Shown one piece after another: positions 1 to 13,900 of a stretch of 64,000 nt of DNA. The stretch covers positions 37,721,645 to 37,785,644 of the forward strand of contig OY365807.1 of NCBI GenBank assembly GCA_959347315.1, in the 5' to 3' direction. This DNA is from Bimastos eiseni (taxonomy: Eukaryota > Annelida > Clitellata > Crassiclitellata > Lumbricidae). Under the pieces are notes generated by a model. That model worked only from the letters and a program-made list of their open reading frames with translations. It had not been told where the DNA came from and did not search any database. The position numbers and the translations under genes were made by a program. Within the stretch, counting starts at the first letter, position 1; each line of letters begins with the position of its first letter.

Positions 1-389
1 GAAAATACCTGAACAGACTATTTAATTCATGCATTCACCTAGTAAATTCTTTAAAGCCTTTAGGTGAAGCAGAACCCAAAGGGACGAAATGGTCAAGTGT
101 GCGAACCTGGCAGATGAATAAAGGCTTCGAATAAATTTCCACTAATATTTAATAAATTCGGATTGAAGACGAAATTGAGTGACACCACCAACGTAATAGC
201 TGCATGACTTCTGTCGTATACATACATTGTAGGGCCTACATGCAAATACATTAACCTGTCTACATCAAACATTATTACACAGTAAAAATCGTCGTCTCAT
301 CACACAGCAAGATTGTCATGGCGATAAGGTCACCAACAAGTCTTTGTGTGTATTTTGGACATCTCTGCCGCCGTTAATGCAACATATCA

Positions 390-1110
390 CAATATCCTTG
401 ATATATGCCCTTCTGTTTTTGGAATCTCCGGTACTGTCCTTTCGTGGTTCGAGTCATACCTCTCAGCACGTTCTTTCACTGTCAAATGTCAATGCCACTT
501 GTTAATCATGTAATCCGCACATCTCACCTGGGGTGCTCCTCCAGGTTGCAAGTGCTCTCGGTTCCCTGCTGCTCATTCGTCACAACTCCCCACTCATTTC
601 CTCATCTTTTGTTGATCATTACCACTACGCTGACGACACACCACTGTTCATATCTTTCTCTCCACAAATATTTGGATGCACTGGGTCATACTCGATACCA
701 CCATCACCCAATCTATAGATGACCGCCAACCTGCTGTGCTTAAAGTTAAACCCTTCAAAAACTCATCATTGGCCTCTGCGAGCCATTAAGTAAATTAAGC
801 TATCGTTTCCTAAAAGATCTCACATCTCCCTTGCGTTATTCTTCTCTTATCCGCAATCTTAGAATAATCTTCGATACAAAAATGAATCTTCCTTAATCGA
901 CTACATCACTCAGCTATCTCGCACCCGCTATAGGCCCAATCTGCACTCTTGTGCGTGTGCGCTCAATGCTTGGATTTGAAAACCGCATCCACAATAGCCA
1001 CCTCAATTTTTATTTCCAAACTTGACTAAACTGTTCTCCCATTTCCTACAGCCTTGGCTCTTCTAAAATAAACCTCCTGCAAATTGTTAAGAATGCTCCT
1101 ATCCGCACAG
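390..1110 (+). mobile_element. Decayed non-LTR retrotransposon (LINE) reverse-transcriptase fragment
   Basis: Conceptual translation in shifting frames gives reverse-transcriptase blocks of the CR1/L2-like kind. An LSWFESYLS-like block lies near 430-470, a GVPQGS-like block (read as GAPPGC) near 530-550, and a catalytic YADDT box (read as YADDTPLFISFS) near 625-660. Frameshifts and stops separate the blocks, so it is not functional. The tail near 880-960 still resembles the segment after the RT domain. It sits about 90 bp beyond the splice donor of the minus-strand GPCR exon, probably inside that gene's intron. The clade name is an impression from motifs, not an alignment. Confidence 0.6.
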
Positions 1111-1200
1111 TCAGCTATTCACCACTATTCACTTCGTTCTTGTATATTAATTTTTCATTACTGGTCGGGATATGATTTCTCACTAATACGTGAGGCCTAC

Positions 1201-1800
1201 CTGTGCAAAGATAGCAAATGGGGATGACATGACTATGGCCGTAATCCAGATGACTACGACGACCACGAGACCAATGGAAACGGACATCCGAGGTCTGAAC
1301 GGGTGGACGATGACCATGTAGCGGTCAACGGCGATCACGGTCATCGTGAAAGTGGACACGTAAACGAAGACTGTCTGCGTGAGGTTGACCAGACTGCACA
1401 TGAACTGACCGAGTGGCCAGTCGTCCGTCAGGTGGCGTACCAGGTGCAGAGGGAGGTTGAGGAGAGTGATGAAGAGGTCGCTGAATGCAAGGTTTGCTAT
1501 GAAGGTGTTCGTCACGGTGTGCAGTCGCTTGTCACGGTAGATAACCTGGCAGACGATCGAATTTCCGACGAGAGACAGTACGAAGATGACCATGTATGCG
1601 ATACTGATGGTGAGGATGCGTCCGGGGGACCCTTGGGAGTGGCCGGTGTCGTTGCCAGGCGTCGATGGGTCGAGCAGGTGGTGGAGGCTGATGCGGGTTT
1701 CGGATGAGGATACGTTTGGGTTCCGCTCGATTACGTCATCAAGTCGCTGCATCAGCCACAGAAAACCGGTTCCTGTTGACTGATCACGTTCGCTCATCAT
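1201..1800 (-). CDS. First coding exon of a PrRP/short-neuropeptide-F-type GPCR (partial gene)
   Basis: This 200-residue exon encodes the N-terminal half of a rhodopsin-class (class A) plasma-membrane receptor. The extracellular N-terminus has two N-glycosylation sequons (NVS at 29, NDT at 50). TM1 is about 62-84 with GN at 79-80, TM2 about 97-120 with the LAFSD motif and Asp108, the TM3 disulfide cysteine is Cys135, the DRY box is 159-161, and TM4 has Trp185. The run VDRYMVIVHPFRPRM most resembles the prolactin-releasing-peptide and short-NPF receptor group, with NPY/NPFF receptors as the alternative. The start is the first ATG of the open frame (1798-1800); a second ATG follows at once. The exon ends at CAG/GTAGGC (donor at 1199-1200), phase 0. 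TM5-7 are not visible to the left, so the gene continues out of the window. I infer a neuropeptide receptor; the ligand is unknown. Confidence 0.8.
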
Positions 1801-3939
1801 CTCCTCATCACCGACCTTATTACAAGTACAATGCAAGGCAGTCTGGTTCACCAACAGATGCTACACAAAAGGTTCATACGCAAATCATTTGCATTGTTTG
1901 CTGATAGTTTCGATATCATGTATTTATTTGTAGATGACAGAGTTGTATGTAAGCCAAAAGGGCATATTCAGTGGAATTGATCTAATAACTTTATAAAATG
2001 TTATTGTACTCATATATTAATCGAGTTATAGATAAATCCTAAGGATATAATCCAGATGCCCCACATGATCCATCCATCCATCGTAGCCAGAAGTCATTTG
2101 GCTCTCTTTGGTTGATGGTCTCGGTGTAAATAGGTTGAATGCAATTCAGCAATTCATTCATTTCAGGAATACCTATTGCGCCCCATAAAGAATTCTGTTC
2201 AATCCAACCATGATGGACTGGTCATTGTGTCATCACAGCCTGGAACAAGCGCGAGTGAACCCAAGGACAAAAGCCATAAAATAATTAATTACGCGTCAAT
2301 CACAAAATAATCTAAATGGCATGGCCCCAATAATGGTCGCATGCAGTCCGACTCTGGTTGATTTCTTCATCTTCTTTAACGGTTTCGTGTTGAGACGATA
2401 CAGTCGAAGGTTCTCTGCGTCGACTGAGCGACTGCCGTGAGGAAGTTGGTGCTAATCAACAAACATAACGTGTAAGGACATTACCTGATCTTACAGGTGA
2501 ATGTCCAATATTTACCGCTACAGCGCATACACATTGCACGTTCTTCCGTTTGAACAGACGATAATTGCAACTGAATGCGATGTTTCGCCATTGTGATATT
2601 CTGTCTATGAACAGTTGCTCAATGCCTACCTTGAAACGTTGGGATAACAGGGTTATGTGACTTTCAAAGTGTTATGGGCGTATACCTGCGAGGCTGCGAC
2701 TTTGCACGTATACTAGCTAATCGTGAGTCGATTCAGATTATTAAGTCTTCCATGGTTTATTCCTCTGATACAGGAAAATAACATTTATAATTTAGTTGGA
2801 TTTGAGTAAGCTTATTCGTTTATTTTCAATAGACTTAGATATGAAATGTGTAGGCCTACATGTATGTATATTTCTCGTACATAGATGAGATGCTATAGTA
2901 ATCTTGCTGTTAATTTGGTATTAGACGACCCTGATTAACCTGGTATTTTATACCTTCTGCTTCTGCAGTTTATACCTTCATGCATTGTACCTTTTATGGT
3001 TCGTCATACTATATATATACAAGGCCTATCTCACTTGCAGCGTGTATGATTCATGACAAGCGATCAATAAGAGCGCTCAAGTTACAAAGACCACTTTTTA
3101 AACAGATCGTTCAATTCAAACGACAGGGTTACGCTACGCTTTATCCATTCTGTGGTCACGCTCATCAATGGGATACTCGCGATTGGGTAGAGGTATACAT
3201 AGAAAAAGTTTAAGACGCAAAGTTGCACTGTCGCTGTGTTCAATAGTCAGTTCTATACAAAGCTGGGTATACTAAGGCCAGTCGATAATAAAGTAATGTG
3301 GTTCAGACGTTTACACTAATAAACAGGCGTGAAGGCCTGCTTGACAGAAACACATGATCAATAAATTATAAGGCTCTGATGTACATATATCTTTCCTGCA
3401 GCGATAGGCTGCACGGTTCACCACATCCTCATCATTTCACAGACCGAGCACTGCTTATAGGCCTATAATTCTTGTATGCCGTAGGCCTACACTTGATTTT
3501 CTTTAAGGGCTTAACGCAGTCAACCATAATTAGGCTTAGCAAAGATATATTGTAATCAGCCGGCCGGCGGACATGTTTCCGGCAGTTTCAAATCTATATA
3601 TAATAAATATTAATAAATAACGGTTTATTGATATACATGGAATGTCACACCTCAAACCATTACAATATGTTGGTTGTTTAGTACCGGCGTCTGATTCAAT
3701 CGAGTTTTAGATAATATTATAATAAATTATTATAATAGAGAGAATTCTTTGGGAGATTCTAAATAAGAGTTCTGTAAAGGACTCGAAGGATGAAGTTCTT
3801 GTCATCTTTAACAGGCAGTCTGAAGTTATGTGGCCTATAGGTCTAAGATCATAACGACTTTTAGCGACTGGTGGGAATATGGCCCTTATATACATATACA
3901 TAGTCTACATGTATACAGACTTCTGATTATGCAATTTCG
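1801..3939. other. 5' flank of the GPCR, no gene recognised
   Basis: No reading frame here has recognisable protein motifs. The stretch is AT-rich with scattered TAGGCCTA octamers (for example 2851-2858 and 3482-3489). It may hold the promoter and non-coding exons of the minus-strand GPCR, but I see no clear signal. Confidence 0.4.
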
Positions 3940-4205
3940 CTTTTATAATAGATCTACTGTCCCTCCTCTTTGGAAGAAACTCCCTCCAGCATTAGGACAC
4001 ATATCCTACGAACTCACAAACACCTCACCTCTTGCTATCTCCCCAATCAGAATTCTAAACACTGCTCTTTCGCAAATCCTGATTCGTCCTATTCCTCCTC
4101 TGTCCCTCGACGTTTCAACTCCAAACACCATTCACCTTAGCCGTCTACCTGTCTGCCCGTCTGACCCTCTGCCTATCGATTCTGTTTTGATAAAGCGCCT
4201 ATGAT
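3940..4205 (+). mobile_element. LINE 3'-terminal coding fragment
   Basis: The open frame reads STVPPLWKKLPPALGHIS and continues in a style typical of the C-terminal end of CR1/L2-like LINE ORF2 (consensus form PPLWNxLPxxLR). It probably belongs to the same broad family as the fragments at 390-1110 and 55.2-56.7 kb. No start, RT core or poly(A)-like tail is attached, so it is a truncated relic. Confidence 0.55.
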
Positions 4206-4979
4206 TAAGCTGGCTCCCGCGAATTCGCTTTTGTGGGCGCTGTAGAAATGTTGAGATTACGATTACTTGAACAAACTATAGGCTCTCTATACATTTTGTC
4301 ACATATAATACCTTGGCGCCTATGGCAGAGAAAAGCGATATCTTAATCTGAGACTTACATGCTTATGGATTATCACCAAGATTCTGTCCTCAATTGTGGT
4401 TTCATCCAGTATTGCATGTATCATATGCGTACGTCCATCGGTTACTGCAGTCAATGTTCATCAGCGACTATACAGCTGCTAAATGTAATATGAAACGAAC
4501 AGATTCCTCATCTTCAGAAAACTGTTGCAAGTTAAAAGCCGAAAAAACGTCGGGACTTGTAGGAGCCGTAACTCGTGTTTGCTATCCAGTGATTGATTGA
4601 CTGGACCACCGCATTCACCGACCTATAACCAGCTTACCAGCATTCTCTCACTATAGCCTCACATACATTTATCATCGGCTGCCGTGGTTGCACAGTCGTG
4701 TGTTCGAGGGACATGACGTTGGCTTCTATTACAAAATTCTATGCAGCTGTTTGCAAAAGCAGATCTAAATCTCATCGTGGATAATATGAAACTTTAACCT
4801 CAACTACTGATGAACTGTGAATTGCATTAACTTATGAGACATGTCCATTATCCACTTGCATTAATCTCTGGAATAGAGTCATGCTTCCAAATGTAACTCG
4901 AATTGTTCGCTAAATGGAACTGAAAATAAGAAATAGTGTAACGGTTTAGGGGTACGCTTACCTAGTGTCGGCCTGCTGT

Positions 4980-5345
4980 AGTGTCTGCCTGTTGTGTACA
5001 CCTGTCTACTGTGTTCTTTCTACTGTGGTATCTACCTGCTGTATACGCTTATCTACTATCTACTGTAGTCTATCTACTATCTACTGTAGATATCTACTAT
5101 CTACTGTATCCTATCTATTGTAGTCTATCTACTATCTACTTTAGTCTATCTACTATCTACTGTAGATATCTACTATCTACTCTATCCTATCTACTGTAGT
5201 CTATCTACTATCTACTTTAGTCTATCTACTATCTACTGTAGATATCTACTATCTGCTGTATCCTATCTACTGTGTATTATCTACTATCTACTGTGTAGTC
5301 TCTACTGTCTACTGTCTCCTATCTACTGTGTATCATCTACTATCT
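4980..5345. repeat. TATCTACTGTAG-type minisatellite
   Basis: Variants of TATCTACTGTAG and TATCTACTATCTACT repeat head to tail for about 360 bp, with higher-order units of roughly 50-110 bp (compare 5085-5190 with 5180-5270). It occupies the 5' half of the candidate LTR, just upstream of the TATA box. Confidence 0.85.
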
Positions 5346-5357
5346 ACAGCAAATTAG

Positions 5358-5365
5358 TATAAAAG
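5358..5365 (+). promoter_or_regulatory. TATA box of the candidate LTR
   Basis: TATAAAAG lies directly after the minisatellite and before a GC-richer stretch. It fits the U3/R layout of an LTR promoter. It is a sequence match only. Confidence 0.4.
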
Positions 5366-5974
5366 GAGTTCGCCTGGAAGATCGGGATCGTCGTCATCTG
5401 GAGATCGTCATCGGGGAGCCTTGTAGATTCGGCTTCGGCCTTGCAGTCTCGGCGCCTAGGAAGCACGAATAGTCGTCGTGGCTTGCGATAGTCGTCGTGG
5501 ATATAGTCATCGTAGATTTGCGATAGTCGCCGTCAGCCATTGACGTAGCGTTGCAGTTGCTCGTTAGTTATCGACGTAGGGCGTATTGAGGGAGTGAGAT
5601 ACGGACTGTTTCCGAATAGGCGCTACAGAAGTATTGTTTTCCGTTGTACATTAAAAGAGGGTTCTCGAACAAGCGCGTCTTATTTCAAGCGTCATCCAGA
5701 AAGGAGCTATTTAAACCTTAAATAGTTAGTCTTCAGCAAACCACTGAAGCCTTACTCAGCGGACTGCAACTCGAACTACCCCCATATTGGACGGGGCTGC
5801 AAGTCCTCATCCTGGTCACTGTCGAATAGGCCCCGTTCCGTTACAATATTAACTCTCGCCATACATGACTTAATTATGTTTAAAATGTGTGCATACGTTA
5901 TGACTACAGAAACCAACATTTCCGAATCAATTCATTGGGAACAATAGACAGACCGCAAGTTGCTTCGGCACACC

Positions 5975-7030
5975 GACAAAAGAGCGTCCAACAAAATTGC
6001 GCCCGACAAAGGAGCGCCCGACAAAGGAGCGCCCCGACAAAAGAGCGCCCGACAAAAGATCGCCGACAAGATAGAGCACAGACAATTTGAAGTAGAAGCA
6101 GGACTAATGAAAAAAAATTATAGCTTAAATGGAAGCTGGATAAATTAAATGAATCTTATTTAATTAGAATCTGGATCGATGAAAGAAATGTTGTTAAACT
6201 AAAAGCTGGATCGATGAAAAGAATTCCGTTAGAATGGGCGCTGGACTGATATGAAAAGAATCGTGCTGAAGTGGAAGCTGGATTGATGAAAGGAATCGTA
6301 CAATTCAGCTTCTAGTTAAACTGGGTTCTTTTCATCAACAACGCTTCCATTTGAACGGCACTCTTTTCATCAATCAGGTCCCTAGTTAGACAGATTATTT
6401 TCATCCGTCTAGCTTCTAGTTAGACAGGGTTCTTTTCATCAATCCCGCCTCCAGTTGAACGGCATTCCCTTTAATCGATCCCGCTTCCACTGATGATGAC
6501 TGATCGGAGCACAATACTTTTCATCAATCCAGCTTCAGCTTATGCGTAAATCTTCTCATTGCACCAGCTTCCGTTAAAGCATTCTTCTAGTTATGATTTA
6601 TTTATTTTTTACCGAAATTTGATACCGCCCTTCTTCCAACATCTTTTGCTCAGAAGTGCACACACACGCCTCGACGGCGCAATTGCAGTTGTATTGCAGA
6701 GCAATTGTGCGCGAAGGACTTGCTTAATCAAGATCCCTACACAGTGACGCCCCGGACGAGGGTCGAACCCGCTCGCTCAGCGCACACTGACCGTTATGGG
6801 CTCACCGCTCTAACCGATCGGCCACTGAGCCACATGAACGGCATTATGATAAATAATCAAAGCTGATAATTTTGCCAGTACAGCTTCTCTTTAAGCAGAC
6901 TCTTTTTCTCTTTTTCATCAATTGATCTTCCATTTCAACATGAATCTTTGCATCAATCCAACTTCCATATTAGAAAGAATTATTTTCATCAATACAGGTG
7001 CGCCCTTTTGTCGGGCGCTCTTTTGACGGG
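5975..7030. mobile_element. Foldback-type element made of iterated inverted units
   Basis: The left end (5975-6075) repeats a 14-15-mer of the form GAGCGCCCGACAAA about six times. The right end (7000-7030) carries the same motif inverted (TTTTGTCGGGCGCTC), about two copies. Between them, units of about 35-40 bp built on GAAGCTGGATTGATGAAAAG run forward five times (about 6120-6300). They then appear inverted (CTTTTCATCAATCCAGCTTC type) about ten times (6310-6590 and 6880-6995). The DNA is therefore a large imperfect inverted repeat centred near 6305, like foldback transposons whose arms are tandem repeats. A tRNA-derived SINE interrupts it at 6598-6836. No transposase frame is present, so it is non-autonomous. 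A smaller relative lies at 50663-50852. Confidence 0.6.
6598..6836 (-). mobile_element. tRNA-derived SINE, copy 1
   Basis: Read on the minus strand it begins with a tRNA-Ser/Leu-like head: box A resembling TGGCCGATCGGTTAGAGCGG and box B GGTTCGACCC. A body with CACTGTGTAGGGA and GCAATTGTGC-like blocks follows, then a tail GGGCGGTATCAAATTTCGGT ending in a T-rich run on the plus strand. The same family recurs at 14800, 17524, 27470, 38590 and 47507. Pol III transcription from boxes A/B is known for such SINEs; the master LINE is unknown. Confidence 0.8.
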
Positions 7031-8394
7031 TCACGGGCTGCTTCTGCAACTGTTTGGATCCGATCCATCCTAAGGCTCCTCAGCCAGCTTGCTTGGTTAC
7101 ACGAGAATTTTCAAATTGCAGCTATATTATATAATTAGGCCTAAATGTTATAGTAGGCCTAAGTCTTATATTATGCAAATTTTTGAAATTTCTCTGCACT
7201 ACACAAAAGGTGCGCCAGGTTGACCAACTACGTGCATAGGCCTACATGTAGGCCCTAGGCTTATCACCGAAGCTATATCAAATCAATCCCGCTCTTTCCG
7301 GTGTCAGATGAGAATCCGAGAAGATTATTATTGTGCATGCATGGCTACTGAAAGTGCATTAACTTCAAAGGCCATCTGTTGTTGGTTGCGGTGTAATTGA
7401 TATTTTCATGTTTTGTGGGCGCTAAATCGACTGTTGATCTCGACTCTCGAGACTCTGCGAGGGTCTCCTGAGTTTCTGGATGTGACATCAATTACTAGAC
7501 ATTCAGAAGGCTTCTGTCTGGCTTATCTGTGTGTAACGTTCAGAGCCTTGCACACGCACATACATGCAGGCCTAAAGAGATAATAGAGAGTCGGGACGAG
7601 AGAAAATGAAGAGATATACCACCGCCGTATTTACCACTAGAACAACATGGCCCCGCCCTATATGTCTAGGGCGTAACATTTCAAGAGCCGGCAAAGTTGG
7701 ATTAAAAAATTTTGAAATGTGAAAAGAAAATGATAGCAAGAAAGAAAGAAATGTTATACTGGCATTAAAGTTTAAATTAATGGGTGCACTCACTCTTAAG
7801 TCAGGCCCTAATACTTTTATATAATTTCTTTTTTTTAACAGAAACAGACTTCCTACTATGACGTCTGTTAAAATTTATGGATTCGATAGGCAATTTGAAT
7901 TTTGGGAGGTGCGGCAAAGAAAGCTTGGCTTAGGGGCGACAAATCGATAAATCCGCTCTGATAGTGACAGAGACAGAGTATTCATTAATCCAAAAGTAAA
8001 GAACTTTAAAACTCAAGAGTTCTTCTAGAGGGCTGGCAGAGTGATACTGACCTGCATTTAGCTATCTCACGCAATTCACTGAACAAAGAGCAAATCCTCT
8101 GTTATTTAAATTCGAGTTTGTTGACGCAATATCAACCGGACAAATCGAATACGGATTATGCAAATGCCACTTACTTGTGGACAATTGCATCAAGACCAGC
8201 TTCTCCTGAAATCAGGTTACTACAGCCCTGCACCAAGATCGCCTTTGAAGATAATCGACTGACCAGTGAACGCATGGGTTCAAGTATACACATCAAACCT
8301 TTATAAGGTTAGGTCTACATTTTCAGTTGATCACTGAATGCTGTTAGTGTGGTCTTTCTCTCTGTTTCTCTGTATGTCTCTCCCTTTACACTCC
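7031..8394. other. Intergenic, no gene recognised
   Basis: I see no coding motifs. Several TAGGCCTA-type palindromes occur around 7135-7260, including two within about 30 bp. The longest open frame (7572-7793, minus) has no family resemblance. Confidence 0.4.
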
Positions 8395-10288
<1,894 letters not shown>

Positions 10289-10932
10289 ATCTTTTGTGGC
10301 AATTTATGGGCTCTCGATCGGAGAGGGTAGGCATATGCAGGGCTGCAAACATGTTGAGTTGTGTGGATTCAAGGTTGAGCAAAAGGGAATTGCAGTGACC
10401 TATTTGCGTTTTCGACCAAAGACCCTATAGGTTGATTAGGGTTCTCCGATCACATCACCCACCTCTGCTCCTCTTGCTTCATGCATATCCGCCACCTTCG
10501 AATAGTTCGTCCTAGCCTCGATTTCAAAATAGGCAACATCGCAATCGCAAAGGCAATCGAAACATCAATTCCAAATTCAACTTCCTACTGCTAGAGTTGC
10601 GCTTTCCTCTCTCGGACAGGAAGGGAAGGCCTATTGCTAAGTGCTAACATGATTGCATTGCTGGTTATTTAATTTATAATTCATAACTTTAAGAATCATT
10701 TGCTGAGTAAGCAATGCCTTTGGAAAAAAAATTCACGTGGAATAAAATATTACAGCAAAGGATCATAGTGCATAAATGTTAGCGAGGGCGGCATCTGTGG
10801 GCAAGAAAGTATTTAGGAATAACAGTCTTTTGCACAACTTTTCACTCATCCAAATTATGATTCCTTGGGCGAAGGGCATTCGGTAAAGACTAATACAGAT
10901 TGGATCTGATTGCAACATTATATCTACAGATA

Positions 10933-13900
10933 ATGGCTAATTTAGCGAACAAATTCTTTTGTCGAGCGGTGAGTTTAAGTTACTAATTGTGTGCATTTAG
11001 TTTTCAGAAGTTGGAACTATAAGATAATATATGGAGTGCTTGACTTAGTCCGGGAATGACTTTAGACCATGGTTCCTTGGGAAAACGTGCATGGGTGTTG
11101 CAGATGTTGCAAAGCACTCATTCTTCCAACCATGTACGCACCAAGCACTGCTGTAAGTGGCATGTGAGAATTGGACTTGTCAGCAGTGGAGTCACCAAGA
11201 GTTTGAGAGGGATTGCTAACTAAATCCCAGGGGCCGTATTCGTGAGACCAACGTATGGTAAACCGAACTAAGCTATATTTGTGTAGAAATTGCCTAAGGG
11301 CATATCCATATAATTATTACGTACACAAGAAAATCGTTTTCTCAGACTCCTCCCCTTATTGCACCGCGTTCATTTTGTGGACCCGTCCCCATGCGTACGT
11401 ACATCTGAGCTCTGCACACTCCCACATTGCAAAGGTTAGATAGCTAAAGACATCTACAAGACATTGATTTTAGTCTACTCATTTTTGTTAAGCATCATAT
11501 TTAGCAGCTTAAATTTGTTAACTGCTATGAAGATATAAAGAATTTTACTAATATTTCAGCAACATTTGCATATTACAAAGTTTTAATGCTACATAAAATT
11601 GATTAAGCAGGAATATAGTCTGTGAGCTGGTTTACAGTTCAGATTTTTATATTCAGTAATGTGGATGTCGTAATTAGACAATTATATTTGCGTACGTACA
11701 TATTTTTCGGGACCACTCCTTGCCATAAGCACACAAATGAAAAATTGCCGAAATTGGAGACCCCTCTCCACTCACTGCGTGCATAATATGTGCATGACCC
11801 CAAGCCTATAACTGGCTTAGGCACGATAAATAATCACCATCCTCTGTCTCCCAACAGTTGCCCTAAATGCTAGTCGCCTTAACAGCTACTCTGAGCTGCT
11901 CTCTGGAGACCAGGCCTTGACTTTCTCTAGTTCCCTTTGGACAACCCCCAGGATCTGACACAGCATTCGTGTATAAGCTGGTACCCTTAACTGGGCTTTA
12001 GAGAGGCACTTTGGTAGTTTGGAGATTACTATCAGCAGTATTCTGGTCACCAAAATTCTACCTCTGACAAATTACATAGGAGCTTTATTTTGTTGATACA
12101 TTTTACAGTTTCTGAGGTTTAGTTTACAATGGACTGACTATAACAGTTGCTGTGAGAACAAACTCATTGCAACAAATTAATGGTATCTGTAATGGTATTG
12201 CCCTCACTACCTTATACTGACAACATACTTCGAATGCATCATCGTCAGGCACGTTGTCAAATTTTAACATTTTTGACAGCAAAAATGAAGAGCAATATAC
12301 AGTTCGCTGTTGGTGAAAAAAGATAGTCAATTATGGACCTTTTAAACACTTTTCAGTTAGAAGTTGCTTGTGAATTCAGGCTATCTGGAATATGATGGAA
12401 AGCAGGGTATTTCCAATAATGTCAGATTCCAGTTCAGCAATGTGATATCTGAGCTAGTGATGAAATTTTTCTTCCCGTCCTATATACTATACTGTTCACT
12501 GAATATAATTATATATTTATATATTATACAACATAAATCAGACATATAAGCTTGGAAATCACCATGCATGGAAGTGTTGTATGGAGTCATCAATATTTTT
12601 GGGTCTTGTCATAAATCTATGCTGACTATTCGTACTGCTGGTGAAATATTTCAATGGATGAAGCCATTAGAAACTGATTAGGGCTGGTTATTTCAGGATT
12701 GGCATCGGTTGAAATTTGTGTGTTAGATGGCAGAACATGAAAACTGTGGGTCAGAAGCATTCTAATGTGAAATTCACAGAGGAGATGTGCATTTCTGTGC
12801 ACCCCATTTTGCCCCTCATGGAGGTTGCCCAAGGTGGCAGATTTGTTGAATATTGTCGATACCAAGTATTTATGTATGAGAACATTTATATAGTACATTT
12901 TGGTAACTCGTGATAGTGTTATATTGTAGCAGTGTAACCTAATTTTGAAACTGTCCAACAGGGTGTTGTGTTGAGAGGATCATCGCTGATCAATAGATCT
13001 GTTGCCTGTGGAACGCTGCAAAGATCTTTTGCTACAAGTAACCTTTATATTTATTTCCAGTAAATTGGTGTAAAATATCTTTAATTTTTAGTCGGTTGGT
13101 GTTTGTGCGAATGCTTTGAATTTAAGAAAACAGTTTACTAAATCAAAATGATTTTGCTTCCGCAGAGATGAATCTGAAAATGGTATTTGTTGCCTTATAT
13201 TTATTTTAATTCATTTATTGTAAGTGCAGTTAGTCCACACCTTGATTGAAGTTTTCGTTAACACAATGTAGTAGTTTCAGCTGATATGTATGTCAAGACA
13301 ATGATTGTGGACTGGACTAAGAGGAGGGTTTTAGATACAGCAGAAACTTATAAACTACTTTTGTCAATGGAAAAATGGCTGTGGGTCTGATGGCCTGCCA
13401 TCGTAGTGTCTTGTGCAGATCGCTCCGATGATACAGAATTGTTAGCGTGTCTTTATAACATATTGGTCCTCTTCTGGTACGTCCCTCCACAGGGGAAAAC
13501 TATCACTCTGGAGGTGAAAGTCAAACATATCGAAGGAGGCCAGTGACTACCTCAGTGATGCCTAATTGCTTATCTTATGTCGATTACTGGAAAAATACAT
13601 CCTGCACCGGTTGTTGCGTCATATTCTGCTTGACCCAGGACCAGTTTGCATTTTTCCACCGACCAGATCCACTTTGGCCAGCTTGTTGATGCTAGCTACC
13701 ATATTTACTGAGATGCTGGGAGACTCCGTTCACACAACTCATTACATTGGATTTCACAGAAACGTTCGATAAAGGACAACTGGCTGAGACGATAACCTGT
13801 GACAACATTTATAATTGGACAGGGCAGGGGAAGGTGATTGGTGTAACAATGTTTCGACATTAAAGTAATCTTTAGGGTCTAATGCTATTTACATCAATAT

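Larger units (their letters stand above)
4936..5845 (+). mobile_element. Probable solo LTR (about 0.9 kb)
   Basis: The stretch is bounded by the inverted termini TGTAACGG (from 4937) and CCGTTACA (to 5845), the TG...CA form of a long terminal repeat. Inside are a TATA box (TATAAAAG, 5358-5365) and an ATTAAA-like poly(A) signal near 5650, in promoter-then-polyadenylation order. Flanks are AATAG on the left and, if the last A is shared, AATAT on the right, a possible decayed 5-bp target duplication. No internal retroviral-like genes are adjacent, so a solo LTR is more likely than a full element. No second copy was seen here, so the call rests on structure alone. Confidence 0.45.

Noticed and set aside
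1303..1707. 134-codon plus-strand frame over the GPCR exon
   Set aside because: It is the antisense shadow of the receptor exon, which has clear 7TM motifs.
5975..6085. CRISPR-like array of short repeats
   Set aside because: The 15-mers are contiguous without unique spacers and have inverted partners at 7000-7030; this is a eukaryotic transposon end.
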